Positions 11,041 to 21,417 of a stretch of DNA of 64,000 nucleotides are shown here, in pieces. Within the stretch, counting starts at the first letter, position 1; every line of letters begins with the position of its first letter. The notes below the pieces were generated by a model, which was not told the origin of the DNA, searched no databases, and was given only the letters and a program-made list of their open reading frames with translations. A program made the position numbers and the translations under genes. Source of the stretch: Sycon ciliatum (Eukaryota > Porifera > Calcarea > Leucosolenida > Sycettidae); assembly GCF_964019385.1 (NCBI RefSeq), contig NC_088649.1:19677052-19741051 (forward strand), given 5' to 3'.

Positions 11041-11392
11041 CTGCATGTGCCTGGCCCCGTGGGTGAGTGCATAATTGTGTTTGTATCAAATATCAAGCAC
11101 TTACAACAGAGGCGAAGGTTGGACATACACATACATGTTACTTTGCCAGGGCTTATCTAATACTAGTATGTTACTAGTATTGAACTAAAATTTAATATTG
11201 CGACAGAGCTTTCGGAAGGAGAAAAGCAACACACATCTGCAACATCTATACTATAGGTCTTTGTGGCCATCTTCAATAGGTCCGTCAAATAGTAGTACTG
11301 TAATAGGTTTTTCATTTGACCGGAAGAGACCACACCACGCTTGCAGACCACAGCACGACCAGTTCACCAGCCGCACTACACGAAAGCAAGTA

Positions 11393-11473
11393 CAGTACTG
11401 GCAACTGAAATCCGGCCCCCTGGGCGGCCGCGCCGCCCAGGGGGCCGGGGTCGGATTTCAGTGGCCAGCACTG
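11393..11473. mobile_element. 81-bp GC-rich hairpin MITE
   Basis: Bounded by TA (11391-11392, 11474-11475). The inverted ends CAGTACTGGCAACTGAAATC and CAGTGCTGGCCACTGAAATC continue into a GC-rich stem (GGGCGGC/GCCGCCC) around a CGC centre, so nearly the whole element is one hairpin. Confidence 0.7.
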
Positions 11474-11577
11474 TAGTGTAGTATTACTCCTGCAAAGTCT
11501 TGTTTCGTTCCATAAAGTCAGTTGACGGGGAACTCATCAGAGGAGAAGCAGTCGTTGAATGAAGGGGTCAAGCTGAA

Positions 11578-12215
11578 CGAGAGAGCTTGGAAGCTCAGGG
11601 CCCTACGCTATGCATTTTTGCCTAGCTCATCGCGCATGTTGTTAGAACTGATGGAAATGTTTTTTTTCCTTTCATTACCTACATCGTTGTATTGCAAAAA
11701 CGTTTCAATGAGTCACTGAAGTAACGTCTTCTGCATAGCTACGGGACCGGCGCTGACTCTGCGGATCACGGGCGTTCTGGAGTCGACGGGATCTCTCTTC
11801 CGACGTTTCCTGTGACCGGCGCTGATTTGACCGTTCACGCTTATTTTGGAGACGACGGGATCTCTCTTCCAAAGCATGTTTTTGCTGACGCATCCTGTAA
11901 TCTATTCGGCAACTAGCGTCCATTCTAATTGCATTTCCTCCTCGTCTCCCTATTCCTTTCCAGAAAATCTCCCTATACATCCGTCATTCCCTGCCTGAAT
12001 GCCTTGCCCGCAGACCTGAGAGCCACAGCCTCGCAGTCCCTGTTTCACAGTCACATTTGCACGCACTTCTCTGACACCAAACACAATGCCACTCATCACT
12101 GACATGCCTCTGTCCTCCTTCTTTGAGCGTTGCGCTTATTCTTATTAATTTTTGTGTTTCTGTTTCGGTATATTTCGTATTCCAAGGCATACCCCGAGGC
12201 TATAGGTATTATTGA
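11578..12215 (+). repeat. Repeat fragment: foldback head plus possible LINE end
   Basis: Starts with the CGAGAGAGCTTGGAAGCTCA head shared with the foldback family and continues with sequence also present at 26797-27090, including TTACTGAAGTAACG-like motifs. Downstream, a plus-strand frame around 12000 reads CLNALPADLRATASQS, which resembles the C-terminus of LINE ORF2. The LINE call is weak. Confidence 0.4.
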
Positions 12216-12374
12216 GTAAAGGGCCATTCTGGAACATTCAGCATAATTGTATTTCTCTTGCTCGGCTGTTCATTACGAATCATTAGCCCTCCACTGTCTG
12301 CTATCTCAACCCTACAGCCTCCCATTATAATGGAACTCCCTTCAATTTAGACTACGTCTTTGGGAAATCCTCAA

Positions 12375-12378
<4 letters not shown>

Positions 12379-12406
<28 letters not shown>

Positions 12407-12408
12407 GA
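12379..12408. repeat. (AAT)n microsatellite
   Basis: About nine AAT units adjoining the end of the LTR-like repeat. Confidence 0.9.
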
Positions 12409-12414
12409 AAGGTT

Positions 12415-12900
12415 TGCTCCCCACACCGGAGCTCGCGCTATTCCGCCGACTTTACTTGACACTTGACTGACTCACGACTGCCATCCAGAGCACACGAGAA
12501 ATCCATCGAACCTTCGACTCGGCAAACCTGCAAGAAAGCACCACTCCCTGCTCAATACACAGTGTTTCGGGGAATTCACCCCTCATCAGTTGAGCTTGAG
12601 TAGGCTGAGGAAGATTGTGCCTGAAGAGCACCACTTATATAGTGCTCTCCAGGCACAAACATCACCAGGGATACAAACTTACAGAGACGCTCCGCTTCCA
12701 GCGCGATAAACACCTCGTGAACACCAGATAGCAGCGTGAGTCAGTGTCGCTCCTGGACGGTGAGACAGACGTCGAGGACCCTCGGTCATTCGCAACGCTG
12801 TCACCTCCAAACCAACTAGTCGCAAGCCCGCGCTGGGCACAACAGTACGAAGTAGTGGCTTTCTTACAAATCATCGCCGAAGTCGCAACCACTACTTAAT
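12415..12900 (-). repeat. LTR-like repeat unit with TATA box
   Basis: Minus-strand copy of the 10036-11040 family, about 486 bp and uninterrupted. On the minus strand it contains TATATAAG (plus 12634-12641) followed about 150 bp downstream by the conserved GGTTTGCCGAGTCGAAGG block. A TATA box in the middle of a repeat of this size is what an LTR with U3 and R would show, but no PBS, polypurine tract or internal coding region was found. Confidence 0.45.
12634..12641 (-). promoter_or_regulatory. TATA-like box in LTR-like repeat
   Basis: TATATAAG on the minus strand inside the repeat unit. In the related copy at about 10700 this position is degenerate (ACTATGTACATG), so only this copy keeps a plausible promoter. 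Confidence 0.35.
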
Positions 12901-12915
12901 AATAATAATAATAAT

Positions 12916-13079
12916 TTTAAAACGAAGGTAAGTTATGGGTCGCAAATATCCACGCAAACACACATCCAGTCATAATAAGGCACTTGTCATAAGTACGGAT
13001 ACTTATGACAAGTGCCTTATTATGACTGGATGTGTGTTTGCGTGGATATTTGCGACCCATAACTTACCTTCGTTTTAAA
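12916..13079. repeat. Perfect 80-bp inverted repeat (hairpin)
   Basis: By eye, two 80-base arms are perfect reverse complements around a 4-base loop, CGGA (12996-12999). The arms begin TTTAAAACGAAGGTAAGTTA. It is flanked by AT-rich (AAT)n sequence on the left. A transcript would fold into a long double-stranded RNA. No coding sequence. A very recent foldback element or an assembly inversion artefact are the alternatives. Confidence 0.9.
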
Positions 13080-13141
13080 GTATTATCCGCCTCCGACCTT
13101 TTTAAAAAAAAAAAAAAAAAAAAAAATAATAATAATAATAA

Positions 13142-13315
13142 TATTGACTGGTTTTGAGGGAAAGAGACAAACGGGAAAAGTCTGAAGAAAAAATTGACTG
13201 TCACCACCAGGACTCGAACCAGGGACCCTCGCTTGTAGCCAGCGATGCTCTAACCGCTGAGCTATGGTGTAGTCGTCATCAAAGCAGAGACTGTTCAACG
13301 TTTTCTTCAGACTTC
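13142..13315 (-). mobile_element. tRNA-derived SINE, copy 1
   Basis: Minus-strand element with a tRNA-like head. Box A is TAGCTCAGCGGTTAG (plus 13250-13264) and box B is GGTTCGAGTCC (plus 13210-13220). Stems are incomplete: two acceptor pairs and one T-stem pair are broken, and U33 is missing from the anticodon loop, so this is not a working tRNA. The tail ends in (ATT)n. A second copy with the same boundaries lies at 58313-58488, and a short tail fragment at about 58592-58645. Confidence 0.75.
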
Positions 13316-13340
13316 GTAATAATAATAATAATAATAATAA

Positions 13341-13956
13341 CGAGAGAGCTTGGAAGCTCAGGGCCCTACGCTATGCTTTTTTGCCTTGATGACCTAGACA
13401 AAAAAAAGCATAGGGATGTTATAAATTCTTTAAAAAATTCCTTTTTTTTTAAGACATAACCTGGGATTCGAACCCGCACTACATGCATTCCCCCATACAC
13501 TTCGCATTCATACCCATTCTTCCAAGTTGCTTCACGTTATGATCTTCCATTTGAAAGCCCTATTTGAAAAGCATTGTGGCCAGCCGTCTGTACGTGATCT
13601 GTGATGGTACAGTACGGTAGGGATAGGTACGGGACAGGTACGATCGAGGGTAATACGACACCGTCTCCCGTACCGTACCATCAAACACAGCTGGCCACAT
13701 ACAGCTGCCCGCAATATTCAAATAGGGCTTTCAAATGCAAGATCATAACGTGAAGCAACTTGGAAGAATGGGTATGAATGCGAAGTGTATGGGGGAATGC
13801 ATGTAGGGCGATAGTGCGGGTTCGAATCCCAGGATATGCCTGAAAAAATAGGAGAATTGAAAAATGTATACCATCCCTATGAATTTTTGCCGTCAGATAT
13901 GGGATAGCGCCAGGCGTGACACAAACAAACAAACAAACACACAAACAAATACCAAA
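13341..13956. repeat. Foldback repeat unit 1
   Basis: About 616 bp, starting CGAGAGAGCTTGGAAGCTCA and ending in an (AAAC)n run plus ACCAAA. The unit is a long imperfect palindrome: the left arm carries GGGATTCGAACCC (13463 on) and the right arm its complement GGGTTCGAATCCC (13819 on). These match Pol III box B sequence, so each arm looks like a tRNA-related SINE joined head to head. The centre is GTACGGTACC-rich. Unit 2 follows directly, head to tail. Confidence 0.75.
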
Positions 13957-14588
13957 CGAGAGAGCTTGGAAGCTCAGGGCCCTACGCTATGCTTTTTTGC
14001 CTTGATGACCTAGACAAAAAATGCATAGGGATGTTATAAATTCTTTAAAAAATTCCTTTTTTTAAAGACATAACCTGGGATTCGAACCCGCACTATCGCG
14101 CGCCCTGCATGCATCCCCCGATACACTTCGCATACATACTAATTCTTCCAAGTTGTTTCACATTGTGATCTTGCATTTGAGAGACCTATTATTTTGAATA
14201 TGCATTGTGGCCAGCCGTCTTTGATGCCACGGTACGGTAGGGGATAGGTACGGGACAGGTACGATCGAGGGTAATACGACAACGTCTCCCGTACCGTACC
14301 ATCAAACACAGCTGGCCACATACATGTACAGCTGCCCGCAATATTCAAATAGGGCTTTCAAACGCAAGATAATAACGTGAAGCAACTTAGAAGAATGGGT
14401 ATGAATGCGAAGTGTATGGGGGAATGCATGTAGGGCGATAGTGTGGGTTCGAATCCCAGGATATGCCTTAAAAAAAGGAGAATTGAAAAATTGATAACAT
14501 CCTATGCTTTTTTGCCGTCAGATACGGATAGCGCCAGGCGTGACACAAACAAACAAACAAACAAACAAACACACACACAAATACCAAA
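13957..14588. repeat. Foldback repeat unit 2
   Basis: Second tandem unit of the same ~600-bp palindromic repeat, abutting unit 1 without spacer and ending in (AAAC)n ACCAAA. It is directly followed by two copies of a 67-bp repeat. Confidence 0.75.
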
Positions 14589-14727
14589 TTAAAGCTGTGT
14601 CGACCCTGGCTAGCGCCAGACGTTACTGAAGTAACGTCTTCTGCATAGCTACGGGAATTAAAGCCGTGTGGACCCTGGCTAGCGCCAGACGTTACTGAAG
14701 TAACGTCTTCTGCATAGCTACGGGAAT
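14589..14727. repeat. 67-bp tandem repeat, two copies
   Basis: Two units containing the palindrome AGACGTTACT-GA-AGTAACGTCT and the phrase CTGCATAGCTACGGGAA. The same unit follows the foldback arrays at 25376-25586 (three copies) and 27515-27650 (two copies), so the two repeats belong to one larger composite. Confidence 0.8.
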
Positions 14728-14741
14728 AATAATAACAATAA

Positions 14742-14805
14742 TGCACTTTGTGACGAGTTACAAAAGCTCCACATGATGATTAATGTTAAAAAGTCAGGTG
14801 TTATG
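14742..14805 (+). mobile_element. LINE reverse-transcriptase fragment, 5' side
   Basis: The plus-strand frame reads ALCDELQKLHMMINVKKSGV and then meets the Ngaro element. The frame is resumed on the other side of the element at 23238 with IISPGRNPTTHPS. Together they read as one CR1-type reverse-transcriptase segment, showing that the Ngaro element inserted into a LINE. Confidence 0.6.
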
Positions 14806-15076
14806 GCGCACTAGCCAGTGGCTAGAGCGTCTTAGCGCCGCATGAACACCTGCCAGCTGGCAGCTTGATTACATTAATCAATCACGCAGATTCACGTAGC
14901 TAATCAGTAATCTACAGCGCAGCTCCGAAACTGCGCCCAGAGAGGTTGCAGCTCACACCTCGTATTTCTTCCACTCCAAACCTTTCCCACGTGCCTTGCT
15001 TTGAGTGTTGCCTTTGTGAAAGTAGAGTCCGCTGCTGTTGCCTGGCTTTCACAGTTTTGCTCCTTGCTTTTTCTTC
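14803..15076 (+). repeat. Ngaro split direct repeat A1
   Basis: 274 bp beginning ATGGCGCACTAGCCAGTGGC and nearly identical to A2 at 22541-22814. Confidence 0.9.
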
Positions 15077-15158
15077 AGCTCCTAGCTTTTCCTCGCTGCC
15101 TAGCTTTTGCAGTTTTGTCCGTAGCCTCGTAGCTGTTTCTTCTTGAACATCGCATACG

Positions 15159-15797
15159 ATGAGTTCAAATCAGTTGTTGCAGAGATTGCGTGTCGCCGAG
15201 CTGCGTGAACAGCTCGAAAAGCGCGGCCTAGACCCATCTGGCACCAAATCGGTCCTGATAAACCGACTCGAGGGAGCCGTAGACGAACGTGAGGACTTCG
15301 TTCCTGCTACTGCGGCTTCTGTTGCTGTCACGGAGGACGCGGATAATTCGGGTCGTGACAACTTTCAGCAGGAACTGCGGCGTATGGTGCGCGAAGAAGT
15401 ATCAGCTGCAATCGGCACAGCGTTGTCGGGAGCACCAGAGGCGGCCTCTCAAACCACGGCAACTGTCACCCTGTCCAATCCTGCACCTTCTATCCCCGGG
15501 TTGAGCTCCATTGCATCTGCGCCGGCGGCTAGCAGTACCGAAACCTCGGCAGCAGCTCACCTCCTCGTGCCCAAGTCACTGCAAGATCGCATCGTGAAAG
15601 GTGAGTTCATTGAGCTGAACTTACTGTTGCCAGAGGGGCTAAGCAATTTTGTCTCTCAACCTGAATCCCGCTCGTTCAAGCTTCGTACCCCCAATCAGTC
15701 TGGGGGAAGTAAGCAGTCGCTGGAACTGGTTGAAACCAGCGACGGTCGCCAAGTCAAACGGCGAGTACACGACATCGCAACATGGCTAGAGGCATGG
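15159..15797 (+). pseudogene. Ngaro gag-like ORF, N-terminal part
   Basis: Starts at an ATG 83 bp after A1. Residues 5-40 form a SAP motif (LRVAELREQLEKRGLDPSGT, then VLINRLEG), a DNA/RNA-binding helix-extension-helix also reported in some tyrosine-recombinase retroelement Gag proteins. An Ala/Thr/Pro-rich linker follows, then a conserved region ending VHDIATWLEAW. The frame is broken at codon TGG (15795-15797), the target-site duplication of the 3.1-kb element. It resumes at 18908 with the next codons. Gag is inferred to package the retroelement RNA. Confidence 0.75.
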
Positions 15798-17154
15798 TAG
15801 TCCATCGGCCAAGTCTCAAAATCGAAAGTGGTGATGCACTGAGCTTCCAACTAAACGCGACCATACCCAGCACGTAGAGAATATATCAGAGAACACTATT
15901 CCGTTTGTTGGACGTGCCGAATTCAGTCCAGGGCGTCGATACGAAGCGTTCTTCGTCGCCGAGTTTTTTACTGTGCGCTCCATTTGAGAGTGCGCAGAGT
16001 TCTGATCGAGAGTTTTTTGAGCAGATTTTCAAATTTTTGAGGCTGTCAGCTGACAGCTGTCAACCCTAAATGGCACTTAGTATGTGACAGGCAATAGGTT
16101 TTGGTGCCTCCGTATGCCTTCTAATAAGTTCTATCTTCCTTCGTTTCACTTCACTGCTTCGCCCACCACCTCAGGAGATGACAGCGTACCTGCACTAGTC
16201 AGCTCTCGCTAACCATGTCTCTCCGTCTCCGTCTTAGCGCTCGTCATTCGTGTCCTTCTGCTGGGGCGAGCTTGATACTGTTGTGTCGTAGTTTTTAGGC
16301 AATAGTGGCTGTTGTTCGCGTGACGATCAGGATTTATGGAGAAAGACGACGACTCGCCAAGTTCCCATGCAGCCACAGACGGCGTAGCAATTCTTACCGC
16401 CAACCCTTCGAGCAACGGAACCGGCCTGAGTTGGAAATCGTGTCTGTGTAATTGTGCCACGATACGGATGAAACACACAGGCTCACATGTGACGAGATGA
16501 AGATAATCTCAACAGGCTGACGGAAATCCAACAGGCTCACGGGAACGCTGCAGTTATGGTCGGAGACGCGGCGCTATTTAGTCACTGGTAAATGTTGCAT
16601 CGAGTGCTGTGTGCTCTAACACAATTGTAAAAATCATGAAAAAGCGAAAATAATGCAATGGTGGGGCTGAGTGGTGTTCTGTGGAGGAGACGTCGCTGTC
16701 TCAGTATTCAACGCCGGACCCTGTATTTCAAGTCGGTGGTCATGCTCGATCATAAGTTCCTGTATGGCTCCAGTGCCTTCTCAGCATTGTTGGCGGGTAA
16801 GCACCTGGATCATGTCCAAGTACTGCGGCTCTGCTGGCTTGAGGGATGTACGGGTGCTCGCCATGCACCCCTGCCAGCAATCTGCTAGTGAAGCTTGGTA
16901 CCTACTGTGTCCGGGAGATTTTCATCCAGAAGCTGATCTTCCTAGGCTGGAGCTGCTGCTACTCCTGTGCTAGCCCTCAACCACTGGCGCTCCTACTCGG
17001 CTCCAGTGTGGGCCATTAACCACCCTGCCCGATTTCGCACTGTTGCTATTCCACACCGTCAGCATTTAACTCTGAGGTCAGACCTTGATCCCTCCCACCA
17101 TATGCTATCTGTCTGTCTGCCTCTCTCTCACACACAGATGTGCGCACATACACA

Positions 17155-17200
<46 letters not shown>

Positions 17201-18907
17201 CACACACAGTGACACAAACATACACATAGCCAACTTCTCTGTGTTTGGTGATCATCATCTGTTTTCTAATGTGCAAGCTCACCTCTGATGCCGATTACTT
17301 CCTTGCTTAGACCCGGTCTGCTATTAGACCAGTCTGCTCTCCCTTCACTCGCTTGTAAATCCTACTTGGAGCGGTAAGGTTGTGTCACTGCTCCTACTGA
17401 TGTCATTGTTGTGAAAGCAATATTATTGCCATTGATGGTAATTTTCCACCGTGCATGAATCATTAACAATCATCATCTATGTGTCACGGCCTAACCATCC
17501 TCGTAACTCCCCTCATCGTGACTAGTGCTGTACCGTCACAGTGAAACCTACTTTGCTTCAGTGTATATTCGCTCCAAAGCTCTTGTTTTGTTGCATAGTG
17601 ATCTGACGCAGTGTGCTATAGCCTATCGGGTAATGTGGATAAGATTAGTACAGTCGGCATCGCCTATGGAGTGACCAGGTACATGTATAAGGATACTAGT
17701 ACATGTATACCGGCTTAACGATATCGGAACACAAATAGCACTATGTGTGCAATATTCCTTTCTAAGCTCACGCTGTGCGGTGCAGATAGGTCATGTGTCG
17801 TTGCCAACTTGCCGCATGTGCATGTGCAGCAGGAAGGCACCACATGTCGACTACTACTTATACTGTACAGCATTGTGTGCTTACATGCATCTACGGCCTT
17901 GTGAGTGCAATTGAGTCTCACATACATGTACATGAAATATTGCTTGTACTTGTAGTGCGGTATCAGGTGTTAACATACAATGGCTAAATATTTTTCTCGC
18001 AATAATGACCGTATTCACCACAAGTGTGTTTATGTCCAGAGCCAACTCAAGTCCTGTATTATTTATGACCATGACAACAAGACTTCCGGGCTGAAATTCT
18101 TCTATGACATGCATGAACACTTGCCTTACAATTGTTCGTGATTGTACGAAGTACATATTCGCTGTTGCATCAATTTTGCACCATTTACATTGTAGTGCCA
18201 CTAGTGGTATCACCTGCATGCGTATTGAGTCAAACAAGGTTACCTCTGTATTATGCTTATCGTGGCTATCAAGAGCTTCGATGCAAATTCCCAGCTGACG
18301 AATGGTGTCCAGCTTGTGTTCAGCTCAGCTGGCACTCACAACTCATAATAATTGCATTCTAGACGCCAGATGAGATGTTTCAGCTACAATGTAGACAAAA
18401 ACGTCCGTGTTCAAGAAAGCCGTCACTTCATCTTCTGTCCATCCTCAATAGCACGTTCAAGCAAATACGTCTGAAACACAGAGCGACAATCCGACAGCGG
18501 CGACACACCGCCTTCTCCGAATGAGCTTCTACCGTTCTAATTCAGATTCCCCCAAAAATGTCAAAATAAAATAATAGATTTCCACCAAGCTCGCTAGAAT
18601 CTTGCGAACCGTCAACATGCAGGCATTTCAAGTGTTCGCGCGTGCGTAGATTCTGCTCAGCGGCTCAAGAACATTCGCCAAGCGAAAAAAAGTCGATGAG
18701 AAAGATGTAATGGTGGACGAAATTACGAAAATCGGAAGAAGGTATTCGACCCAGTTCGACTATCCTGGACTGGATTGGCAACGTCCAACAATCGGATTCG
18801 TATTCTATGGGGTCTCATGAGCTAGTGTGCCAAAGGGCGTTTAGTTGGAGCTTCAGTGCATCACCTTCGCCGAAAGAGGCCCTTTCTGAGATTTGGCCGA
18901 TGGACTA
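15798..18907. mobile_element. 3.1-kb TIR DNA transposon, non-autonomous
   Basis: Inserted into the Ngaro gag with a 3-bp TGG duplication (15795-15797 and 18908-18910). The TIRs start TAGTCCATCGGCCAAGTCTC on the left and TAGTCCATCGGCCAAATCTC on the right (inverted). After a small offset they share GGTGATGCACTGA and CCAACTAAACG, giving about 60-70 bp. The interior has no recognisable transposase: only short ORFs and a (CA)n tract at 17150-17200. A 3-bp target with this terminus does not match a superfamily I can name with confidence. Confidence 0.8.
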
Positions 18908-19393
18908 TGGACCTTGTACACGGGGGTTGTCTGTACTCACGCACCACACCGTCTCCACGAGTTGTTGGCGTACCAGTCCATCATCCTCAAAGCCAACCGC
19001 CAGTATCTGCCAGCTGCTTGGCTCAGCTATGACCAGCAACTTCGGCTGTCAGCCTCGCTCCAGCCAGGCAAGCGCCTGGATATTATCGACAACAATCTGT
19101 GGCAGCTATCCGTCACGGGTAAGGCCAGACCAGCATGTCCAGTATGCCACACTGTGCACCCTCCGTCCAGTCAGTGTCCTTTTCGTCCGAACAGAAGCCC
19201 CCAGCAGTATCAGCACGGGTCCACGCTCACCCGTTCTGAGAGCGGCCGAATCATCTGCCGTAACTTTAACTCCGGCCAGTGCCAGCACAAGTCGTCCTGC
19301 CGCTTCCACCATGTCTGCAACACATGCGGCGGCAACCATTCCCGCCAACAGTGCCCCAAGGCTGGGACCAAATCCCGAACCACTTCTCAGTAA
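18908..19393 (+). pseudogene. Ngaro gag-like ORF, C-terminal part
   Basis: Continuation of the gag frame after the TIR element: TLYTGVVCTHAP, then LLAYQSIILKANRQYLPAAW, a motif typical of DIRS/Ngaro Gag proteins. It ends with Cys/His clusters, CPVCHTVHPPSSQCPF followed by CRNF-GQCQHKSSCRFHH and CNTCGGNHSRQQCP, that is a CCCH-type finger plus zinc-knuckle-like motifs for nucleic-acid binding. The stop at 19391-19393 overlaps the start of the pol frame. Confidence 0.75.
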
Positions 19394-21017
19394 GGTCCGC
19401 ACCTCCGATAGTTTGCCTTCAGCCAGTACTCTCCACGCTTCCACATTCCGCTCACCTTTGCATGTTACCCGCTTTTCTTCCTTGCTAGCTACCCACCCAG
19501 ACCCACAGTTTTCACGATATGTTCTGCATGGCTTGCATCATGGCTTCGATATTGGCTTTTCAGGTGATCGTACTGTTAACGTTAATTCTCCTAATCTCCC
19601 TTCCGCCGCTAAACACGTTCAGTTTATATCAGACCAGTTAGCTGCCTCCTGTAGTCGAAGGGAAACTGCTGGCCCCTTCACTTCACCCCCTTTCTCGCAT
19701 ATGCATTGCTCGGGCGTCGGTGCAGTGCCAAAGAAAAACGGCAAAATGCGCATGATCCACCACCTGTCTAGCCCACTCGGGACGAGTGTCAATGACGGCA
19801 TACCTACTGATATATTCTCGCTGCAATATGTTACTATTGATGATGCCATCAATATGATTATGTCTTTACCCCCTCCAGTTTACCTGTCAAAACTGGATGT
19901 CAAGAGCGCCTTCAGGCAGATCCCAGTACGCATCGAAGATTTCCCGCTGCTTGGTATTTTTTGGCAAGGCCGTTACTATTATGAACAAGTGCTCCCTTTT
20001 GGTTTGCGCTCTAGTCCCTTCATTTTCAACACCGTTGCTGATGCTATTGAATGGATCATAAAGCATCATTTCTCCATAAGTGATCTTTTGCATTACTTAG
20101 ATGACTTTCGAAACGCCGTTTCTAGCCTTTCTGTTGCTAACCGCCAGCTGGCTATCTTGCTCCGCGCATTCATGCTCTTAGGCGTACCCCTGGCCCCAGA
20201 CAAGATAGAAGGCCCTGCTCAGTGTCTTACATTTCTTGGAATAGAGCTGGACTGCGTTTCCAAGCAAGCCAGGCTCCCATCCGACAAACTGACTGAGCTC
20301 AGATCTCTGCTTACTGCCACCCTCCAGCGTAACTCTATTTCTCAGCGCAGCCTCGAGTCCCTTTTGGGGAAGCTCTCCTTTGCAGCACGGGTGGTCACCC
20401 CAGGGCGCACATTTCTTCGACGGCTCTGGTCGGTGTGCAGCAGGTATCAAGAGCCCCACTACAAGATAGTACTGGACTCTGATGCTATGGAAGATATCAG
20501 GTGGTGGCAGCACCTGCTGCAACACTGGAACGGTAAATCGTTCTTCTTGCACCCCAACTGGACTCCATCGCCAGATCTACAACTCTATACAGACGCAAGC
20601 GGTTCACGTGGCTGGGGAGCCTACAACAACGGCCGGTGGATCAACGGCGCTTGGACCCGAGAAGAAGTGGAGAGAGACATCACTTGGAAGGAGCTGTATG
20701 CCCTGCTAGTCGCTTGCGCCACTTGGGGCCATGCTTGGGCAAAGCTCCGTATCCTTATTCACTGCGACAATGCTGCAGTCGTGGACTGTGTAAAGTCGGG
20801 CAGTAGCAAATCAGCCCCAGTGATGCAACTACTCCGCGGACTTTTCTTTGTCTGCGCCAAACATAACTTTACCATTTCGGCCATCCATATTGCAGGGAAC
20901 AAGAACCTGATTGCTGATTCTCTGTCACGCTTCTCTATGCAGGCATTTCGGCGGCTCGCTCCCAGCGCCAAGAACCTGCCGGACAACGTGATATGGCCCC
21001 AGTACATGGGGAAGTAA
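19311..21017 (+). CDS. Ngaro reverse transcriptase-RNase H
   Basis: Intact 568-codon frame. I chose ATG 19311 because it has a good context (CCACCATGT) and overlaps the gag end in another frame. The frame stays open further upstream without an obvious start. RT motifs: VGAVPKKNGKMRMIHHLSS, LSKLDVKSAFRQIPV, LPFGLRSSPFIFN, and the catalytic LLHYLDDF (YLDD box). RNase H follows with LYTDASGSRGWGA, TWKELYALLVA, IHCDNAAVV and HIAGNKNLIADSLSR, giving the catalytic D-E-D-D set. It copies the element RNA into DNA and degrades the template. No methyltransferase follows. It overlaps the recombinase frame by 25 bp. Confidence 0.92.
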   Translation: MSATHAAATIPANSAPRLGPNPEPLLSKVRTSDSLPSASTLHASTFRSPLHVTRFSSLLATHPDPQFSRYVLHGLHHGFDIGFSGDRTVNVNSPNLPSAAKHVQFISDQLAASCSRRETAGPFTSPPFSHMHCSGVGAVPKKNGKMRMIHHLSSPLGTSVNDGIPTDIFSLQYVTIDDAINMIMSLPPPVYLSKLDVKSAFRQIPVRIEDFPLLGIFWQGRYYYEQVLPFGLRSSPFIFNTVADAIEWIIKHHFSISDLLHYLDDFRNAVSSLSVANRQLAILLRAFMLLGVPLAPDKIEGPAQCLTFLGIELDCVSKQARLPSDKLTELRSLLTATLQRNSISQRSLESLLGKLSFAARVVTPGRTFLRRLWSVCSRYQEPHYKIVLDSDAMEDIRWWQHLLQHWNGKSFFLHPNWTPSPDLQLYTDASGSRGWGAYNNGRWINGAWTREEVERDITWKELYALLVACATWGHAWAKLRILIHCDNAAVVDCVKSGSSKSAPVMQLLRGLFFVCAKHNFTISAIHIAGNKNLIADSLSRFSMQAFRRLAPSAKNLPDNVIWPQYMGK

Positions 21018-21417
21018 GCTACTACGCTGCATGCGCCATTGCCCCGAACACACGGCGCACCTATTCGACCGGTGAGAGCAGATATAGTGCTTACTGCCAG
21101 TTGTGCCTCTGGAAACCCTTCCCAGCTACTGACTATCAGCTAAGTTGCTTTGCCGCATTCCTCGCTCGCTCAGTAAGACCATGTACTATCTCTGTGTACC
21201 TCAGTGCGGTGCGCAACGCCCAAATTGAACAAGGCTTGGGTGATCCGCTGGAAGATGCCTGGCTGCTGAAACGAGTAGTAAAGGGCATTGGACGGTGCCA
21301 TGGCACAGCTGTTATCACACCTCGCCTTCCTATTACCATGCCTGTGCTCCGCAAAATAGTGGATGCGTGCCAGTTGACGGAACTACTCAACCGACATGAC
21401 CGTCTGCTGTACCAAGC
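20993..21417 (+). pseudogene. Ngaro tyrosine recombinase, N-terminal part
   Basis: Starts at ATG 20993 inside the end of the RT-RNase H frame. It encodes the core-binding N-terminal domain (NTRRTYSTGESRYSAYCQLC, then VYLSAVRNAQIEQGL), the usual SAM-like helical part of phage-integrase-family enzymes. The frame is interrupted after LLYQAC by a minus-strand LINE fragment. Confidence 0.8.

Noticed and set aside
13200..13276. tRNA gene on the minus strand
   Set aside because: Boxes A and B are good, but acceptor and T-stem pairs are broken and U33 is missing. A second copy with the same tail shows it is a SINE head.
18807..18907. N-terminal extension of the Ngaro pol frame
   Set aside because: This part lies inside the 3.1-kb TIR element. 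The frame is open there by chance, so the pol start is placed at 19311.
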